This document shows positions 52,141 to 54,547 of a stretch of 54,547 nucleotides of DNA, piece by piece. The translations under genes and the position numbers were made by a program. The stretch spans positions 1-54,547 of the forward strand of contig CACZHC010000035.1 in NCBI GenBank assembly GCA_902780865.1. The letters are read 5' to 3'. Positions within the stretch are counted from its first letter, which is position 1; every line of letters begins with the position of its first letter. The notes beneath the pieces are model-generated. The model ran no database searches and was not told the DNA's origin. It saw only the letters and a list, made by a program, of their open reading frames with translations. The DNA is from an uncultured bacterium. Its GTDB lineage: Bacteria; Verrucomicrobiota; Kiritimatiellia; RFP12; UBA1067.

Positions 52141-52423
52141 GTTCCCCGTGAACGCCGATCTCGTCAGAATCGGAATGGTTGTCGCGCAGATTCACCACCG
52201 TCTTTATGCCGAGCGCAACGAGATTTGTCATCCCCTCCGCCGTCGGCTGCGCGCTACGATAAAGCTCGTCCGAGACCTTGTGCAAATTGGGAACTCCCGC
52301 GCATGTCATCGGCACCGCCCACTTCTCGGGCCTCGCCGTCGTATCCGTCCGCACAGCGGAATCCTCCGCGCCGCAGCCAAGAACCGCCAAAGAAGCGACG
52401 CATGCAATCATCATGTATTTCAT
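52118..52423 (-). CDS. Dual-specificity phosphatase lipoprotein, N-terminal fragment
   Basis: About 101 residues. Signal MKYMMIACVASLAVLGC ends in a lipobox Cys, so the enzyme would be a periplasmic or outer-membrane lipoprotein. PNLHKVSDELYRSAQPTAEGM and LGIKTVVNLRDNHSDSDEIG are typical of this family. After DSDEIG the frame is lost; the family's next 20 or so residues (to the WH/A segment before VHC) are missing. ATG 52423 follows GAAGGG. Confidence 0.72.
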   Translation of the reverse strand: MKYMMIACVASLAVLGCGAEDSAVRTDTTARPEKWAVPMTCAGVPNLHKVSDELYRSAQPTAEGMTNLVALGIKTVVNLRDNHSDSDEIGVHGEHEGQVCH

Positions 52424-52454
52424 TGACGCACCCTTCGTTTTCTTTCGTCGCCCT

Positions 52455-53417
52455 TCATGCCAACATTATACCACATTCCGCGGGCTTGACAGTTGTCTTG
52501 ACGTCAACACTTCTAACAGGGAAAAACGGCTGCTCCATTGGCAGGTCATACCGTGAAGGCGTCGCCAAAGGGGCCTTCACGCCGTAGTCCTTCCAGATCG
52601 GATCGGATACGAACTGCACAATGAGCTCAAGATCAACAAGTCGACAGTCTAGTGTCAATGTCGGCGTCATCTGGACGATGGAGCCGACCTCTCTCATCGT
52701 AAACTTTGTTGGCTCTACCGCAGACAGCACGCAGTTCTGAGAATGCAGACTGTTGGTAAAAGCGGTTGATTGACTGTTTGTTGAGACAAGCGACTCGATT
52801 TTCAGATCAAAATCCGTTGGGTAAATGTATTCAGTCACGGCCTTCGTCACATATTCTGCACCCGAGCGCACAACGACGTGGGATGAATCAATGAGGTCAA
52901 CGTCGTCACGATCCAAAAGTTTTTTGCAGAGAGCGGCCGCATCGGAGACATGGCTTGACTCCTCGAATCCGACCGCCTTGAGAGCTTCGCGTCCCGCACC
53001 GACCAGCCGCACGTTGCATTCGAGCAGATTTAGAACCTGCCCATTTTCCCACTCATTAAAATACTTGACGATCTTCACAAGATTATCAGGTGTATTGGTG
53101 ACGCGCAGATAGTCCGTCAACCCGTCGCGGCGTCTCACAACGGAAGATCCCTCCGGCCATGTGAGCTTAAGCCCTTTTTCTGAAAACTGAGCCTTCCATT
53201 CTCGTTCCGTCTGTTTATCCCATTCCTTCTGCTCAGCTTCCTCCTCGGCCATACGTTTCGCCCTCTCCTCGTCCGTCTCGTCGTCATGATTTGCCGGGAA
53301 GATGCATTCAAATGTCACCAGAGGGAATGAAAGCGTGTCCATCCCTTCCGGCGGATTGTCCTGCCCAGGCAGCATCATAGATGCGCACAGCGCAAACGCC
53401 ATCAGCATTTTCTTCAT
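52455..53417 (-). CDS. Secreted protein with secretin-like domains
   Basis: 320 residues from ATG 53417 (AAAGGAAT upstream; the longer frame to the right is unsupported). Signal MKKMLMAFALCASMMLPGQ, then an acidic/charged helix, then DYLRVTNTPDNLVKIVKYF and VLNLLECNVRLVGAG, which resemble secretin N-domains (the TPENL motif), and MREVGSIVQMTPTLTLDCRLVDLELIVQFVSD, which resembles the start of the secretin gate region. It is too short for a full secretin channel, so it may be a partner or relic of a type II/IV pilus secretin. Confidence 0.6.
   Translation of the reverse strand: MKKMLMAFALCASMMLPGQDNPPEGMDTLSFPLVTFECIFPANHDDETDEERAKRMAEEEAEQKEWDKQTEREWKAQFSEKGLKLTWPEGSSVVRRRDGLTDYLRVTNTPDNLVKIVKYFNEWENGQVLNLLECNVRLVGAGREALKAVGFEESSHVSDAAALCKKLLDRDDVDLIDSSHVVVRSGAEYVTKAVTEYIYPTDFDLKIESLVSTNSQSTAFTNSLHSQNCVLSAVEPTKFTMREVGSIVQMTPTLTLDCRLVDLELIVQFVSDPIWKDYGVKAPLATPSRYDLPMEQPFFPVRSVDVKTTVKPAECGIMLA
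52465..52473 (-). promoter_or_regulatory. Extended -10 promoter, phosphatase gene
   Basis: Minus strand GAATGTGGTATAAT, 41 bases before ATG 52423, inside the end of the preceding gene. Confidence 0.65.
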
Positions 53418-53477
53418 TCGTGATTCCTTTCCGTTCCTTGACTGATAGTTCACAAGTATATGCTTGATAATGATGAC

Positions 53478-53486
53478 ATTATACCA
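53478..53486 (-). promoter_or_regulatory. Extended -10 promoter, secretin-like gene
   Basis: Minus strand GATTTGGTATAAT, 60 bases before ATG 53417. Confidence 0.65.
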
Positions 53487-53509
53487 AATCCCGCGGCGCA
53501 TCTGCCGCG

Positions 53510-54544
53510 CTACTTGGCGGCCTTGATGTTGCGGGCGGCGAACCATGCCGTCAGCGCTTCCGACGCCTCTGGCGTGAGTTCCGCGTCGCCGTGGAAACGC
53601 TTCCAGCGAAGCGCCTTGAGATGCTGAACCGCCGTGCGCGCAAGAAGCTTGTCGCCCTTCCACCAGTCGATGCCGGGATGCCCGCAGCACATGCACTCGG
53701 AGTTGCTGCCGCGATCCTTGAACCTGAAGATTCCCCGAAGTTCGGCTATATCCTTCGGTTCCTTGAGCTCAAGCAGCACCGGATCGCGCTCGGGCTTCGT
53801 GCAGCATCCGAACCCGCCGTCGCGTATCACTACGCGGTCAGCTTCGGCAACCGCCTTCTGAAAGCGCTCCGTTTCGGAGAACAGGGAGATCATGTCGTAC
53901 TCCGGCGATCCGTTTTCGTTCCGCGGCGCAAACTGCAGATAGTCAAGACTTTTCCAGCGCGCGCGAAGCGCCTCCTTGTCCGGCTGCGCCATCAGCGTGT
54001 CGGCGATGCGCATCTTCCTCAGACTTGGCAACGGACAGATGTCGTCGATCGACTTGATCGGGCAGCTGTAGATGTCGAGCGCCTCGATCGGACTCTGCTC
54101 AAGCCCGCGAATCTCGCCCACCGGACACTTGCTTAGGTAGAGCCAGGATATCGGGACGCGCTCCAGCATCGCGACATCCGTAAGATTCGTGCAGTCGTGG
54201 AGAATAAGTTCTACGGAAAGCTGACTGTTCGTCAAAGTCGCCAGCGTCTCAAGCGGACGCTCCGGCACATTGACGTCGGCAATCGAAAGCATCATAAACA
54301 CTTTCTTGGGCTTTCTCTGCTCTCGCAGGACCGCGACGATATTGGCGAAATCCTGATATGATATCTGGCTCTTGTTCGTCGACGAGCGCGTCTCAGCAAG
54401 CGCGTAGTCAATGTCAATCGTGCGGCTGTCGAAATTGATGTCGCCCAACGAAAACTGCCTGCTCTTGCCACCTCCGGAATCGTCGTCGGCAAACGGATTC
54501 TCGTCTTCCTCGTCCGCTTCCTCATCGTCGCATTCCACGCACAC
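53510..54544 (-). CDS. Leucine-rich-repeat-like protein, N-terminus beyond window
   Basis: At least 344 residues; the right edge cuts the gene, and the first in-frame codon seen (GTG 54544) need not be the start. An acidic stretch (EADEEDENPFADDDSGG) precedes irregular LRR-like repeats (LTNSQLSVELILHDCTNLTDVAML, SWLYLSKCPVGEIRGLEQ, SPIEALDIYSCPIKSID). A Cys cluster follows (GFGCCTKP; SECMCCGHPG) that could bind metal. The C-terminal helical segment ends NIKAAK. Function unknown. Confidence 0.6.
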   Translation of the reverse strand: MCVECDDEEADEEDENPFADDDSGGGKSRQFSLGDINFDSRTIDIDYALAETRSSTNKSQISYQDFANIVAVLREQRKPKKVFMMLSIADVNVPERPLETLATLTNSQLSVELILHDCTNLTDVAMLERVPISWLYLSKCPVGEIRGLEQSPIEALDIYSCPIKSIDDICPLPSLRKMRIADTLMAQPDKEALRARWKSLDYLQFAPRNENGSPEYDMISLFSETERFQKAVAEADRVVIRDGGFGCCTKPERDPVLLELKEPKDIAELRGIFRFKDRGSNSECMCCGHPGIDWWKGDKLLARTAVQHLKALRWKRFHGDAELTPEASEALTAWFAARNIKAAK

Positions 54545-54547
54545 CGA

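Overview
ORGANISM. The window is a GC-rich bacterial segment whose identifiable genes all lie on the minus strand; transcription runs from high to low coordinates throughout. The gene mix fits a Gram-negative of the Verrucomicrobiota/Kiritimatiellota kind, probably an uncultured host-associated lineage: a Wza/Wzz-BY-kinase polysaccharide cluster, a GGGtGRT protein beside an IscU-like scaffold, an HU-like/DUF4469 protein, an exosortase with one partner target, a secreted GH10 xylanase, ExbB/ExbD and a bacterial alpha-2-macroglobulin. The taxonomic call is inference. I saw no rRNA, tRNA or CRISPR array.

LAYOUT (low to high coordinate). 1-454: broken GuaA ATP-pyrophosphatase. 500-7355: polysaccharide export operon (chain-length/BY-kinase, polymerase/ligase, outer-membrane barrel, secreted protein, Wza-like lipoprotein). 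7366-17679: TsaE, D-2-hydroxyacid dehydrogenase, acyl-CoA ligase, M48 protease + LemA, GGGtGRT + IscU-like, TMEM43-like, NSS transporter, small ORF. 17669-23089: SWIM protein, HU/DUF4469, a repeat-rich secreted protein, two gene-poor stretches and a broken SNF2 helicase. 23092-28475: GH10 xylanase, VIT/MSEP-CTERM-type protein, exosortase, broken Zn-ribbon gene. 28478-37758: RluA, PAS protein, QueA, truncated RsgA, an unknown 708-aa protein, MurU-AmgK fusion, two helical/TPR-like proteins. 37755-40552: cation:proton antiporter and DnaQ-like exonuclease. 40637-51783: an apparent operon of ExbB, ExbD, three related TolA-like coiled-coil proteins and an alpha-2-macroglobulin in three frames. 51889-54544: broken lipoprotein phosphatase, secretin-like protein, LRR-like protein running off the right edge.

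HOW IT WORKS TOGETHER. The most novel candidate is the 40.6-51.8 kb operon: two of its coiled-coil proteins have a TonB/TolA-type membrane segment with an SxxxH motif next to ExbB and ExbD, and two carry the same C-terminal beta-sandwich. This suggests a proton-motive-force-driven envelope machine coupled to a thioester-bearing macroglobulin. A second theme is promoters: fourteen copies of an extended -10 box (consensus TTTGGTATAAT, minus strand) without a visible -35, several placed so that transcription would begin at or within about 3 nt of the start codon (leaderless or near-leaderless mRNAs). A third theme is genome wear: short repeats inserted in frame in several genes, a perfect 41-bp-arm palindrome that removes the RsgA C-terminus, and repeated frameshifts, some with apparent loss of conserved residues, which may be real decay or assembly error.
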